A stretch of 56,436 nucleotides of DNA from UBA6136 sp964386975 (GTDB lineage Bacteria > Pseudomonadota > Gammaproteobacteria > Methylococcales > Methylococcaceae), in NCBI GenBank assembly GCA_964386975.1, contig CAYLUS010000010.1, positions 1 through 56,436 on the forward strand, given 5' to 3'. Shown here in pieces: positions 6,979 to 15,621 of the stretch. The position numbers were made by a program, and so were the translations under genes. Below the pieces are notes generated by a model that was not told the origin of the DNA, made no database searches, and saw only the letters and a list, made by a program, of their open reading frames with translations. How positions within the stretch are numbered: position 1 is the stretch's first letter; each line of letters begins with the position of its first letter.

Positions 6979-9777
6979 TCAGCCAGTATTGCGCATGCCA
7001 GCCGCAATGGCATTGATGGACCGAAGCAGCGGTTTCATCCAGGGGCTGTCAGCCGGGTTTTCAACGCCTTGGTCGCGGACTTTTCGAATCAGGCTGACCT
7101 GCAGATAGTTCAACGGCCCCAAAAAGGCTTCCCGCCGACTCAAGGAAGCGGCAAGTCCCGGGTTTTCCTCCAGCAAGGCGCTGATCTCGGCAACCTCCAG
7201 AATGAGATCAACGCTGGTTTGGTGTTCGCTCTGAATCAGATTCCAGACGTTTTCTCCGACCCTTGGATCGTGACACAGCTCAGCATAAGACCTTGCAATC
7301 TCCGTATCTGCCTTGGCCAGTGCCATCTGGGCATTACTCAGCAGATTTCGGAAGAAAGGCCAGGTGCGGTACATCTCTCGCAGCGTTTGCATCCGCGTGG
7401 GATGGCCATGGGTCCATTCCTTCAGACTCGAACCAATGCCGAACCAGGCCGGAAAGGTCTGTCTCGACTGAGCCCAGGCAAACACCCAGGCGATAGCCCG
7501 GACCGAATACTTGGAGCGGTCTTTCTTCTTTCGGTGTGAGGGCCTTGATCCAATGTTGAGTTGGCCGATTTCACCCACTGGGGTCGCCTCGTAAAAATAA
7601 TCGAGAAAGCCCCGGGTATGTTCTGTCAATTGTCGGTAGCGATGTTCTCCAATTGTCGCAAGTTCCCCCATGATTTTGAGGTGTTCCTCTGCCGGTTCCT
7701 GAACGTCCCGGATCAATCCCAGGCTGGCCTTCATCAGGCCGGTAACCCCCATGGTCAGCTCATAGACGGCCGTTTCCATGTTGTTGTAGCGGTAGAACAG
7801 CACCTCGCCCTGTTCCGTGAATTTGATCTGACCGCGCACCGTCCCTGGGGGCTGCGCCAGAATCGCGGCATGGGTCGGTCCACCGCCCCGGCCCACCGTG
7901 CCGCCCCGCCCATGGAAAATCCGGCAGGGGATATCCCGTGATTCAGTAATGGCCATCACCAGCCGTTGGGCACGGTACAGTCCCCAGGATGAAGCCATGA
8001 TGCCGCCATCCTTGCAGGAATCCGAGTATCCGAGCATGACTTCCTGGGATTCCCCGGAGGCTGTGAGAAGGGCTCTGTATACCGGCTGATCCAAGAGATC
8101 GGTCAGCACCTCCTCGATTCGATTGAGATCATCGATGGTTTCGAACAGGGGACTGATGCCGACATGACAGAACCAGCTGCCACCAATCCTTCCGGCGAGA
8201 CCGCATTGGGCAGCGAGTAGGAGCACTTCCATGACATGGCTGGCGTGATGGGTCATGGAAATCACATATTTTCCAAAGCACTCAGGTCCGATCTCACGTC
8301 GCATCCGCACCATGGCCTCGAGGACCTCGAGAGTTTCTATTGTGCTTGCACTCAGTTGGGCACGATCGAACAGCAGTCCGCCAGGGCTTGAGAGCGCTTC
8401 AGCCAGGACGTTCAGTCGCTCCTTTTCAGTAAGGGCCAGGTAGTCAATCCCCAAGGATGCCTTCAGAACATCCTGAACCGCCTGCGTATGGTGGGCTGAT
8501 TCCTGGCGGACATCGAGTTGCATGAGGTGAAAACCGAAGGTTTCTGCCAGCCGGATCAGGTTTTTGAGCTCCAGATCGGCAATGTTGGCATCCCCATGGC
8601 TTCTTAAGGATTCATCAATGAGGCGAAGATCCTGTAAGAACGCGGAGGGGCTTGCATAGGCATGGGGATACAAGAGTTCTTTTTCATTCTTGAGCAGTCG
8701 CTGGATTCGCCGGAGTGAGCGCTCCATGCGGTAACGCATGATGACCAATTTATGACGGTATGGCTCCTGGAGGTAGGGGCGTTCCAGCTCGGTGATCGCC
8801 TCGCCAAGTTCCTCCCGGTCCAGCTTCAGGCTTTCTGCAAAAGCCGGTGAGAGTTCACAAAAGCCGTAGGAATGGGAAAGCAGTCCCCTCAGGTTTTCAA
8901 TGCGTTTGAGGTATTCGCGAAGAATGGTTTGCGCTTGCAATCGCAGCGCCAGCTCCGTGGTCTCGGGCGTCACATTGGGGTTACCGTCCCGATCCCCGCC
9001 AATCCAGGAGCCGAAGCGGATGAGGCTTGGGATGCGAACCCGTTGGGCCGCGATCGGCCCATAGACATCCCGGAGCCCACGTTCAAAATTTCGGTAAACC
9101 TGCGTCGTGGCATCAAAAAGCGAGAGCGGAAAGTAGAACAGGCCCGTATCGATTTCATCAGCAACGCCCATGCTGTGTGCGCGGACTTCATCGGTTTTCC
9201 AAAGGAGCTGAATCTGCGCCTGAAGGCGTTCGATGGCCTCCTGGCGGAAGTAGCCTTTCAGTTTCTGGAATGAAAGCGCTTCCTGACAGACGAAGACGTT
9301 GCGAAGGGCGCCCTTGACCGTGCGGCGCTTGGCCTCGGTCGGGTGCGCCGTCATCACGGGCAAATAAAGTAACTCTTGAAACAGGCTTCTGAGCTGGTGC
9401 TCGGTGACACCCGAGGCCTTGAGGCTCATCAGGGTGTCGTGAAATGAATACTTCCAGAAATGTCCGCCTTTTTCGGCCTCTTTTTGGCGCTTGCGTAAAT
9501 AGAACGCTTCCTCTGCGATGTTCAGCAGACTGAAGTAGTGGTTGAAGACCCGGATCACCTCATTGGCGGTCGTGGCGGGAAGGGACTCGATGATCGCTTC
9601 GAGTTGGCTTCGAGCGGAAGGATCCTGTCCATTCAGGATGGTTGAAAAAAGCCGCTGCATCCGATGAACCAGCTGGACGATTTTTTCCTGCCCCTGATCC
9701 TTGAGCACCCGCGAAAGGGCGGTGCTGAGGGTTTTCATCGCGTATTGCAATTCAGTTTCGTCAAGATTCGGGGACAT
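6979..9777 (-). CDS. ppc: Phosphoenolpyruvate carboxylase
   Basis: Anaplerotic enzyme fixing bicarbonate onto phosphoenolpyruvate to make oxaloacetate, the co-substrate of citrate synthase (gltA at 21199). The 932-residue length is slightly above the 883 of E. coli. Catalytic blocks are VMTAHPTEAKRR with His145, GSWIGGDRDGNP at 256-267, GYSDSCKDGG with Lys589, and the loop FHGRGGTVGRGGGP at 621-634. The C-terminus is GMRNTG, the family's diagnostic NTG end. The ATG at 9777 is preceded by a purine-rich AGAAAG. It stands divergent from cysT across a 616-bp gap and upstream of cysB copy 1. Confidence 0.96.
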   Translation of the reverse strand: MSPNLDETELQYAMKTLSTALSRVLKDQGQEKIVQLVHRMQRLFSTILNGQDPSARSQLEAIIESLPATTANEVIRVFNHYFSLLNIAEEAFYLRKRQKEAEKGGHFWKYSFHDTLMSLKASGVTEHQLRSLFQELLYLPVMTAHPTEAKRRTVKGALRNVFVCQEALSFQKLKGYFRQEAIERLQAQIQLLWKTDEVRAHSMGVADEIDTGLFYFPLSLFDATTQVYRNFERGLRDVYGPIAAQRVRIPSLIRFGSWIGGDRDGNPNVTPETTELALRLQAQTILREYLKRIENLRGLLSHSYGFCELSPAFAESLKLDREELGEAITELERPYLQEPYRHKLVIMRYRMERSLRRIQRLLKNEKELLYPHAYASPSAFLQDLRLIDESLRSHGDANIADLELKNLIRLAETFGFHLMQLDVRQESAHHTQAVQDVLKASLGIDYLALTEKERLNVLAEALSSPGGLLFDRAQLSASTIETLEVLEAMVRMRREIGPECFGKYVISMTHHASHVMEVLLLAAQCGLAGRIGGSWFCHVGISPLFETIDDLNRIEEVLTDLLDQPVYRALLTASGESQEVMLGYSDSCKDGGIMASSWGLYRAQRLVMAITESRDIPCRIFHGRGGTVGRGGGPTHAAILAQPPGTVRGQIKFTEQGEVLFYRYNNMETAVYELTMGVTGLMKASLGLIRDVQEPAEEHLKIMGELATIGEHRYRQLTEHTRGFLDYFYEATPVGEIGQLNIGSRPSHRKKKDRSKYSVRAIAWVFAWAQSRQTFPAWFGIGSSLKEWTHGHPTRMQTLREMYRTWPFFRNLLSNAQMALAKADTEIARSYAELCHDPRVGENVWNLIQSEHQTSVDLILEVAEISALLEENPGLAASLSRREAFLGPLNYLQVSLIRKVRDQGVENPADSPWMKPLLRSINAIAAGMRNTG

Positions 9778-10313
9778 GGTCTTTCTCTAGCGGCTAGTGT
9801 CTAAGTTTGAAGCCATCAGGCTCAGTCAATTGAAAGCAGATCTTGTGCCGGTATCAGGCGCGTATTACGGTGCATCGCCATAGAGTGGGCCGGTGTGTGG
9901 ACCCGTCGCGATTGGATCAACTCCCACTTTGTTAATCGTCACTGCAAAAGTCTCACGAGTAGTACCTCTTGGGCAAGGAGGCAGGATTGCCTGAGGTCAC
10001 TAAATCCAGGCTAGGGATTTCTATATTGGTCTGCCTGAAATAGGCGGATGGATTAATTGTCTGCAAAACCTGATCGAAAAGAGGGCGGCTCAATGTCGCG
10101 CCTTGGTGCGCAGAAAGCCGACCTTGGTATCGATAGCGGTCTCAGTTCCAGACCACAGGCATCATCGGCCTTGAATATTGCCTTATATGTCACCCTCGCT
10201 CATCCCTCTGATGCAGGATGCTAATGCCCACTGCCCGAATGTCGCTCCACGCGCGGGGTAAAGGCGTCTTGACTCGGTCCCTCAGATTTCCCTAAGTGCA
10301 TAAGCTAATACGT

Positions 10314-10351
10314 TTTTATTCTTTCTTGGCAAGCCGCCGGACTGGTAGATT
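10314..10351 (+). promoter_or_regulatory. Candidate cysTWA promoter with shared sulfate-operon motif
   Basis: TTTTATTCTTTCT at 10314-10326 is repeated exactly upstream of the convergent YezD-porin-sbp unit (18668-18680, minus strand). In both places it is followed a few bases later by AAGCCGC (here 10331-10337). It overlaps a possible -35 TTCTTG (10323-10328), which is 17 nt before a possible -10 TAGATT (10346-10351). A shared element at the -35 of two sulfate-uptake units is what a CysB-like activator site would look like. The regulator assignment is inference. Confidence 0.5.
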
Positions 10352-10369
10352 CCAAGCAAACCTGCTTGG
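10352..10369 (+). promoter_or_regulatory. Short hairpin at the predicted cysT transcript start
   Basis: CCAAGCA, a 4-nt AACC loop and TGCTTGG form a perfect 7-bp stem immediately after the candidate -10. It could be a leader hairpin or an operator dyad. No T-tract follows, so it is not a terminator. Confidence 0.35.
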
Positions 10370-10393
10370 CCACCTGATTTTGAGTATGCGGAC

Positions 10394-11221
10394 GTGAATG
10401 CTTTCAAAAAAAAACGAGTGTTACCGGGATTTTCACTGACTCTCGGTTTCACCCTTGTTTATCTCAGTCTGATTGTGTTGATTCCGCTCTCTGTCTCTTT
10501 TTTTAAAGCAGCCCAATTGGGTTGGGACGGATTTTGGGAGGTGATCTCGCAACCCCGGGTTCTGGCCTCCTACCGTCTGACATTCGGGGCATCGCTCATG
10601 GGCGCAGCGATCAACGCGGTGTTTGGGCTTCTGGTCGCCTGGGTCTTGGTACGTTACGACTTTTTTGGCAAAAAGCTAATCGATGCCCTGGTCGATCTCC
10701 CCTTTGCGTTGCCGACTGCGGTCGCAGGTATTGCCCTATGCACGCTTTATTCGTCCAAAGGCTGGATTGGCCAGTTCTTACAGTCTTATGGCATCAAAAT
10801 CGCCTACACCCCCCTCGGCGTCTCCATTGCGCTGACCTTCATCGGCTTGCCATTTGTCGTTCGGACCGTTCAGCCTGTGCTCGAGGGCTTTGAGGTCGAG
10901 CTGGAAGAAGCTGCTGCGAGTCTTGGAGCGACCCGAATCCAAACATTCTCCCGCGTCATCTTTCCTGCGATTGCCCCGGCGCTGATGACGGGGTTCGCCT
11001 TGGCCTTTGCGCGTGCGGTTGGTGAGTATGGCTCTGTCATTTTTATTGCGGGAAACATTCCAATGGTCTCTGAAATTACCCCGCTGCTGATCATCACCAA
11101 GCTGGAACAATACGACTACGCCGGCGCTACCGCACTGGCTGTGTCCATGCTGATCGCTTCCTTCATCCTGTTGCTCATGATCAATGGATTGCAACGCCGA
11201 GCGCACATACGTAAGGCCTGA
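10394..11221 (+). CDS. cysT: Sulfate/thiosulfate ABC transporter permease CysT
   Basis: One of the two inner-membrane permease subunits of the sulfate importer, partner of CysW and CysA, fed by a periplasmic binding protein. The 275 residues contain about six membrane helices and the EAA loop (EEAAASLGATRIQTFSRVIF, about 170-190) that docks onto the ATPase. The motif VDLPFALPTAVAGIAL is characteristic of CysT. Translation starts at GTG 10394; no in-frame ATG is nearby. It is first gene of cysTWA. Unusually, the binding-protein gene is not upstream but lies in the convergent unit at 14590. Confidence 0.95.
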   Translation: MNAFKKKRVLPGFSLTLGFTLVYLSLIVLIPLSVSFFKAAQLGWDGFWEVISQPRVLASYRLTFGASLMGAAINAVFGLLVAWVLVRYDFFGKKLIDALVDLPFALPTAVAGIALCTLYSSKGWIGQFLQSYGIKIAYTPLGVSIALTFIGLPFVVRTVQPVLEGFEVELEEAAASLGATRIQTFSRVIFPAIAPALMTGFALAFARAVGEYGSVIFIAGNIPMVSEITPLLIITKLEQYDYAGATALAVSMLIASFILLLMINGLQRRAHIRKA

Positions 11222-11264
11222 AACCTGGAGCGAATCCCTGTTTACCGTCACAGCCTATTGAACA

Positions 11265-12143
11265 ATGTCCTCCACTGATTTTCTGTCCACTTACAGTGCC
11301 ATTAACTCTGCCCGAGGAGAGCCACGCTGGCTGAGGTTTACCCTGATTAGTCTGGCTTTGCTCTTCCTGATCAGCTTTCTCTTTTTGCCTCTGGCCGTTG
11401 TTTTCAGTCAAGCCTTTGCAAAAGGGGTGACGGTTTACCTTAATGCGCTCACAGAGCCAAATGCGCTCTTGGCTGCCAAACTGACGCTCACCACGGCCCT
11501 CATCGCGGTGCCTTTGAATCTGATCTTTGGCATCTCTGCCGCCTGGTCAATTGCAAAATTTGAATTTCCGGGAAAAAGCCTCCTGATTACCTTGATCGAT
11601 TTGCCATTCTCCGTCTCGCCAGTGGTTTCCGGTTTGATCTACGTGCTGTTATTTGGGATGCAGGGCTGGTTTGGCGAATGGCTTCATGCGCATGATGTTC
11701 AGATTATTTTTGCCGTCCCCGGCATCGTTCTGGCGACCATTTTTGTTACGTTTCCCTTTGTCGCTCGGGAACTGATTCCCTTGATGCAGGCTCAGGGAAC
11801 AGAGGAGGAGGAGGCAGCCATCGTGCTCGGTGCGTCTGGGTGGCAAACCTTCTGGCATGTGACGCTGCCGAACATTCGTTGGGGACTCCTTTATGGCGTC
11901 ATTCTCTGTAATGCCCGAGCGATGGGCGAGTTTGGAGCGGTTTCTGTCGTTTCAGGTCATATTCGCGGGCAAACCAATACCTTACCGCTGCATGTCGAGA
12001 TCCTCTACAACGAATACAACTCGGCAGCTGCATTCGCGGTTGCATCGCTTCTTGCAGGCTTGGCGCTGGTGACCCTTGCGGTCAAGACCTTCCTCGAATG
12101 GCATCTTCGACAAGCTGCCGCCGAATCGCAAAGTCTTCTCTGA
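11265..12143 (+). CDS. cysW: Sulfate/thiosulfate ABC transporter permease CysW
   Basis: Second inner-membrane permease of the sulfate importer, 292 residues with about six hydrophobic helices. VDLPFSVSPVVSGLIYVLLFG is the block equivalent to the CysT signature, and the EAA loop reads EEEEAAIVLGASGWQTFWHV. GEFGAVSVVSGHIRGQTNTL near the C-terminal third is typical of CysW. It lies 43 nt after cysT and 13 nt before cysA. The ATG at 11265 gives a hydrophilic N-terminus of about 25 residues ahead of the first helix, as in homologues. Confidence 0.95.
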   Translation: MSSTDFLSTYSAINSARGEPRWLRFTLISLALLFLISFLFLPLAVVFSQAFAKGVTVYLNALTEPNALLAAKLTLTTALIAVPLNLIFGISAAWSIAKFEFPGKSLLITLIDLPFSVSPVVSGLIYVLLFGMQGWFGEWLHAHDVQIIFAVPGIVLATIFVTFPFVARELIPLMQAQGTEEEEAAIVLGASGWQTFWHVTLPNIRWGLLYGVILCNARAMGEFGAVSVVSGHIRGQTNTLPLHVEILYNEYNSAAAFAVASLLAGLALVTLAVKTFLEWHLRQAAAESQSLL

Positions 12144-12156
12144 ATTCATCTGAGCC

Positions 12157-13230
12157 ATGAGTATTACGATCCAGAATATTGAGAAATCCTTCGGCCAATT
12201 CCATGCACTGAAGGATGTCAATCTCGACATCGAAGGCGGTGAATTGGTTGCTCTGTTGGGCCCCTCGGGTTGTGGAAAAACCACGTTGCTGCGCATCATT
12301 GCGGGCCTTGAAATGCCTGATTCGGGGCGTATTCTTTTTCAGGGTGAGGATGCGACGGACCGGCATGTCAGGGAACGGTGTGTCGGCTTTGTGTTTCAGC
12401 ACTATGCCTTGTTCAGGCATATGTCCGTTTTTGAGAACGTCGCCTTTGGTCTTAAAGTCAGACCAAGAGCTTCTCGCCCTTCAAAGGCCGAAATCAAGGA
12501 ACGGGTCATGAATCTCTTGAGGCTTGTTCAGCTTGACTGGCTGGCCGATCGTTATCCGCCGCAACTTTCCGGTGGCCAACGTCAGCGCATTGCTTTGGCG
12601 CGGGCGCTGGCTGTCGAACCCAAGGTGCTGCTTCTCGATGAACCCTTCGGTGCGTTGGATGCCAAGGTTCGTAAAGAGCTGCGACGTTGGCTCAGACGAC
12701 TGCATGATGAACTCCATGTCACGAGTGTATTTGTGACCCATGATCAGGAGGAGGCGCTCGAAGTTGCAGACCGTGTTGTGGTGTTAAACGCGGGGAGAGT
12801 AGAGCAGGTGGGAGCGCCGGAGGCGGTTTATGATCACCCAGAAACCCCCTTCGTGTATCAATTCCTGGGTGATGTCAATTTGTTCCAAGGTCGGGTGCAC
12901 GAAGGTCGTGCCAAAATCGGCGATGCCCACCTCCATTTGCCAGATGGGCCCGACTGGCAGGATTCGGCGGTGTTTTTTGCAAGACCGCATGAAATTAAAA
13001 TTCTGACTGAAAGCCCCGGGTCCTCAGCCATTGCTGCGCGTGTGATGGATATCCGGCCTTTGGGAGCGAGGGTCAGGGTGGAGCTTCAGAGGCTTGATGA
13101 TGATGGCATGGTGGAAGTTGAGGTCGTCCGCGACCAATTTGACCGCAGCACGATCCAGCGGGGAAGGGACGTCTTTCTTCAGCCTAGAAACTTGCGCCTG
13201 TTCGATTTACCCTCACAAAGGACCGTTTGA
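12157..13230 (+). CDS. cysA: Sulfate/thiosulfate ABC transporter ATPase CysA
   Basis: Cytoplasmic ATPase driving sulfate import through CysT/CysW. The 357 residues show Walker A GPSGCGKT (35-42), signature LSGGQ (137-141), Walker B VLLLDEP (157-163) and the switch His in FVTHDQEEALEVADR. A C-terminal TOBE-type regulatory domain occupies roughly 240-357. It closes the cysTWA unit and converges with cysB copy 2 after a 33-nt gap that holds no visible terminator. Confidence 0.96.
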   Translation: MSITIQNIEKSFGQFHALKDVNLDIEGGELVALLGPSGCGKTTLLRIIAGLEMPDSGRILFQGEDATDRHVRERCVGFVFQHYALFRHMSVFENVAFGLKVRPRASRPSKAEIKERVMNLLRLVQLDWLADRYPPQLSGGQRQRIALARALAVEPKVLLLDEPFGALDAKVRKELRRWLRRLHDELHVTSVFVTHDQEEALEVADRVVVLNAGRVEQVGAPEAVYDHPETPFVYQFLGDVNLFQGRVHEGRAKIGDAHLHLPDGPDWQDSAVFFARPHEIKILTESPGSSAIAARVMDIRPLGARVRVELQRLDDDGMVEVEVVRDQFDRSTIQRGRDVFLQPRNLRLFDLPSQRTV

Positions 13231-13263
13231 CTGCAGGGCTTGAGATCCGCCGGATTTAGGTGA

Positions 13264-14238
13264 CTACTGTACCGGGAGCTCAATGTCCCTAAATAGTGCG
13301 TCCAGTGCCTTGCGCTCTGGCTGTTCTATGGCAGCTTTTATTCGGTCTGGGGTTAGATGGGGGGCCATCATGCCAATAAACTCATAAAGACAATGACGAA
13401 GGTAAGCGTCCTTGCGCACGACGACCTTGGTCGTGCTGGGAGCAAAAAGATGAGCGGCTTCAAGCGCCACGAGATCTTGATCAAGCTCCGGGTGATAGGC
13501 CATATGAGCCACGATGCCGATGCCCAGGCCCAGACGCACATAGGTTTTAATGACATCTGCGTCCACGGCGGTCAGCGCCAGCTGGGGTTTGAGACCTGCG
13601 GCCTCGAAAGCCAAGTCTAACTGCGATCGTCCTGTGAAACCAAAGGTATAGGTGATGATCGGATGTTGGGCAACGGCCTCAAGAGTGACCGGTTCTGTTC
13701 TGGTCAGTGGATGATCATGAGGAACAAGGACGCTTCGATTCCATTGATAACAGGGCATCGTGATCAAGTTTTCAAACAGATCAGTTGCCTCCGTGGCGAT
13801 AGCCAGATCAACGAGTCCTTTTGATACTTGCTCAGCTATCTGGCTTGGAGTGCCCTGATGAATGGTCAGTCGAATCCCAGGGTAGCGCCGCACAAACATC
13901 TGAATGACCTTTGGAAGCGCATACCGCGCCTGGGTGTGGGTCGTGGCGATGGCGAGCATCCCTGATTCTTGTTTGTGAAAGTCGTTCGCGATTTCTCGAA
14001 TATCTTTGACTTTGGAGAGAATCTCGCCGCTTAATCGAAGGATTTGCATGCCTGCCGGCGTGAGGCCGGTAAATTGCTTGCCGTTTCTTGCAAACAGGTC
14101 AATGCCGAGCTCCTCCTCAAGCAGCCGTATTTGTTTGCTGATCCCCGGTTGCGAGGTGAACAGTTTTTCGGCGGTTGCCGAGACATTCAAGGCATTGCCG
14201 TGAACTTCCCAGAGGTATCGGAGTTGCTGAAGCTTCAT
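13264..14238 (-). CDS. cysB: CysB-type LysR transcriptional regulator (copy 2)
   Basis: A 324-residue LysR protein, exactly the same length as the copy at 5929 and alignable to it end to end without gaps. It has the MKLQQLRYLWEV start, the same HTH (SQPGISKQIRLLEEELG) and the same inducer pocket TTHTQ at 99-103 with Thr100, Thr102 and Gln103. Differences cluster at residues 13-18 and 65-92 and in the C-terminal tail. The ATG at 14238 is chosen over 14262 on family grounds. It lies 351 nt downstream of sbp on the same strand and converges with cysA. It may be the local activator of both sulfate units, by inference. Confidence 0.93.
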   Translation of the reverse strand: MKLQQLRYLWEVHGNALNVSATAEKLFTSQPGISKQIRLLEEELGIDLFARNGKQFTGLTPAGMQILRLSGEILSKVKDIREIANDFHKQESGMLAIATTHTQARYALPKVIQMFVRRYPGIRLTIHQGTPSQIAEQVSKGLVDLAIATEATDLFENLITMPCYQWNRSVLVPHDHPLTRTEPVTLEAVAQHPIITYTFGFTGRSQLDLAFEAAGLKPQLALTAVDADVIKTYVRLGLGIGIVAHMAYHPELDQDLVALEAAHLFAPSTTKVVVRKDAYLRHCLYEFIGMMAPHLTPDRIKAAIEQPERKALDALFRDIELPVQ

Positions 14239-14589
14239 CGCAAGGGTCGGCGAGCCATCCAAAAAATGATGAGAAATCAGAGGATTGATTGGGTTTTCAT
14301 AGCCTCTGTCAGTCCCGGGAAGGAAAGGAGGTCAATCATCTCGATCGAACGACGCTTTTTCAAAGTCAGATTCATGTTATTCAGGTCTGCAGTCTCAGAG
14401 CGCACAAGATGCCTTTCAGCTTGTGCATGAGCAGGTTGTGAACTCCCGACTCTGATGGCGAAACCGAGACTAGGCCAATCTTCAAAATGGATTCGATGAG
14501 GCGTTTGGGGGCCGATATATCAAATCTCATGTTTTCCCTGATCCCCTGAGAGGGTACAAGGGGCATCGGTCGGTTGCTTTTTACTGCGG
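14239..14589. other. 351-bp gap between cysB copy 2 and sbp
   Basis: This should contain the cysB copy 2 promoter and the 3' end of the sbp transcript. A 61-codon minus-strand frame (14381-14566) shows no family resemblance and no good ribosome site, so I do not call it a gene. No T-tailed hairpin is visible. Confidence 0.5.
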
Positions 14590-15594
14590 CTATTTAATGC
14601 CATAGATCTGGTCAAAAATGCCTCCGTCTGAAAAGTGAGTGACTTGAGCCCGATCCCAGCTGGTGAAGACATCCTTGACGGTAAAGAGCTCAATCTTGGG
14701 GAAATCAACGGCATGGGCAGCCAGTACCGCTTTGTCAGAAGGACGGTAGTGGTGTTTGGCAGCCAGTTCCTGAGCCTCTTTGCTATAGAGATGTTCGAGG
14801 TAGGCCTCGGTGACATCCGTGGTGCCATGCTTCCTGGCATAGACATCGACCACGGTAACAGGCGGTTCTGCCAAGATGCTGATACTGGGATAGATGATTT
14901 CGAACTTGTCAGCCCCATACTCTTTCAAGATCAGGTGAGCCTCATTTTCCCAGGTGATGAGGACATCACCGAGTTCACGTTCAGCAAAGGTTACGGTCGA
15001 ACCACGCGCCCCTGTATCCAGCACGGCGGCATTATTGAAGATGCGTTTGACCAAATCTTTGGCTTGTGGCTCGCCTCCCAGCTTTTTGAGGCCATACCCC
15101 CATGCGGCCAGATAACCCCAGCGGGCACCTCCGGAAGTTTTGGGGTTCGGCGTGACCACCGATACGCCACTCTTGCCGAGATCATCCCAGTCCTTAATGC
15201 CCAGCGGATTACCTTTGCGAACCAGGAAGATCTGAGTTGAAAGATAGGGTGCGCTGTTATTTGGAAGGCGACTTTGCCACTCTGCCGGAATCAATTTGCC
15301 TTTGTCGGCCAGCTGTTGAACGTCAAAGGCCAAGGCCAGTGTTGCAACGTCTGCTTGCAGCCCATCAATCACGGCCCGCGCCTGTTTGCCACTGCCGCCA
15401 TGCGATTGGTTAACCGTTACCGTGTCGCCCGTTTTAGCCTTCCAGCTGGCTGCGAACAGTTTGTTGTACTCCTCGTAGAATTCCCGTGTTGGGTCATAGG
15501 AGACGTTAAGTAGCTTGATCTCTTCAGCGAATAGCGAGGATGCCGAAATCAGGCTGACGAGTGTGATGAGCAGCCCAGATAAACGTGTTTTCAT
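14590..15594 (-). CDS. sbp: Periplasmic sulfate-binding protein
   Basis: Captures sulfate in the periplasm and delivers it to CysTWA. The 334-residue precursor has a clear signal peptide (MKTRLSGLLITLVSLISASS, cleavage after LFA near residue 23). Family blocks include LLNVSYDPTREFYEEYN, NQSHGGSGKQARAVIDGLQA (anion-binding loop) and TPNPKTSGGARWGYLAAWGY. AGAGG lies 7 nt before the ATG. It is third in a unit with the porin and the 204-residue secreted protein, with a 27-nt gap to the latter. Sbp versus thiosulfate-binding CysP cannot be settled by eye. Confidence 0.94.
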   Translation of the reverse strand: MKTRLSGLLITLVSLISASSLFAEEIKLLNVSYDPTREFYEEYNKLFAASWKAKTGDTVTVNQSHGGSGKQARAVIDGLQADVATLALAFDVQQLADKGKLIPAEWQSRLPNNSAPYLSTQIFLVRKGNPLGIKDWDDLGKSGVSVVTPNPKTSGGARWGYLAAWGYGLKKLGGEPQAKDLVKRIFNNAAVLDTGARGSTVTFAERELGDVLITWENEAHLILKEYGADKFEIIYPSISILAEPPVTVVDVYARKHGTTDVTEAYLEHLYSKEAQELAAKHHYRPSDKAVLAAHAVDFPKIELFTVKDVFTSWDRAQVTHFSDGGIFDQIYGIK

Positions 15595-15621
15595 AGATTA
15601 CCTCTGAGGTGGTTGGATGCC

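Larger units (their letters stand above)
9778..10393. other. 616-bp divergent intergenic region between ppc and cysT
   Basis: No ORF of convincing length or codon style is found on either strand. The right end carries the cysT promoter elements (10314-10351) and a short hairpin (10352-10369). The left end must hold the ppc promoter, which I could not locate with confidence. The central part (about 9850-10260) has several short inverted repeats but nothing I recognise; it could be regulatory DNA or a gene decayed beyond recognition. Confidence 0.6.

Noticed and set aside
10352..10369. Hairpin before cysT considered as an attenuator terminator
   Set aside because: Only 7 bp with no T-tract; too weak to call a terminator, so listed only as a leader hairpin.
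14381..14566. 61-codon minus-strand frame between sbp and cysB copy 2
   Set aside because: No ribosome site, no family match, no conserved features; could be chance.
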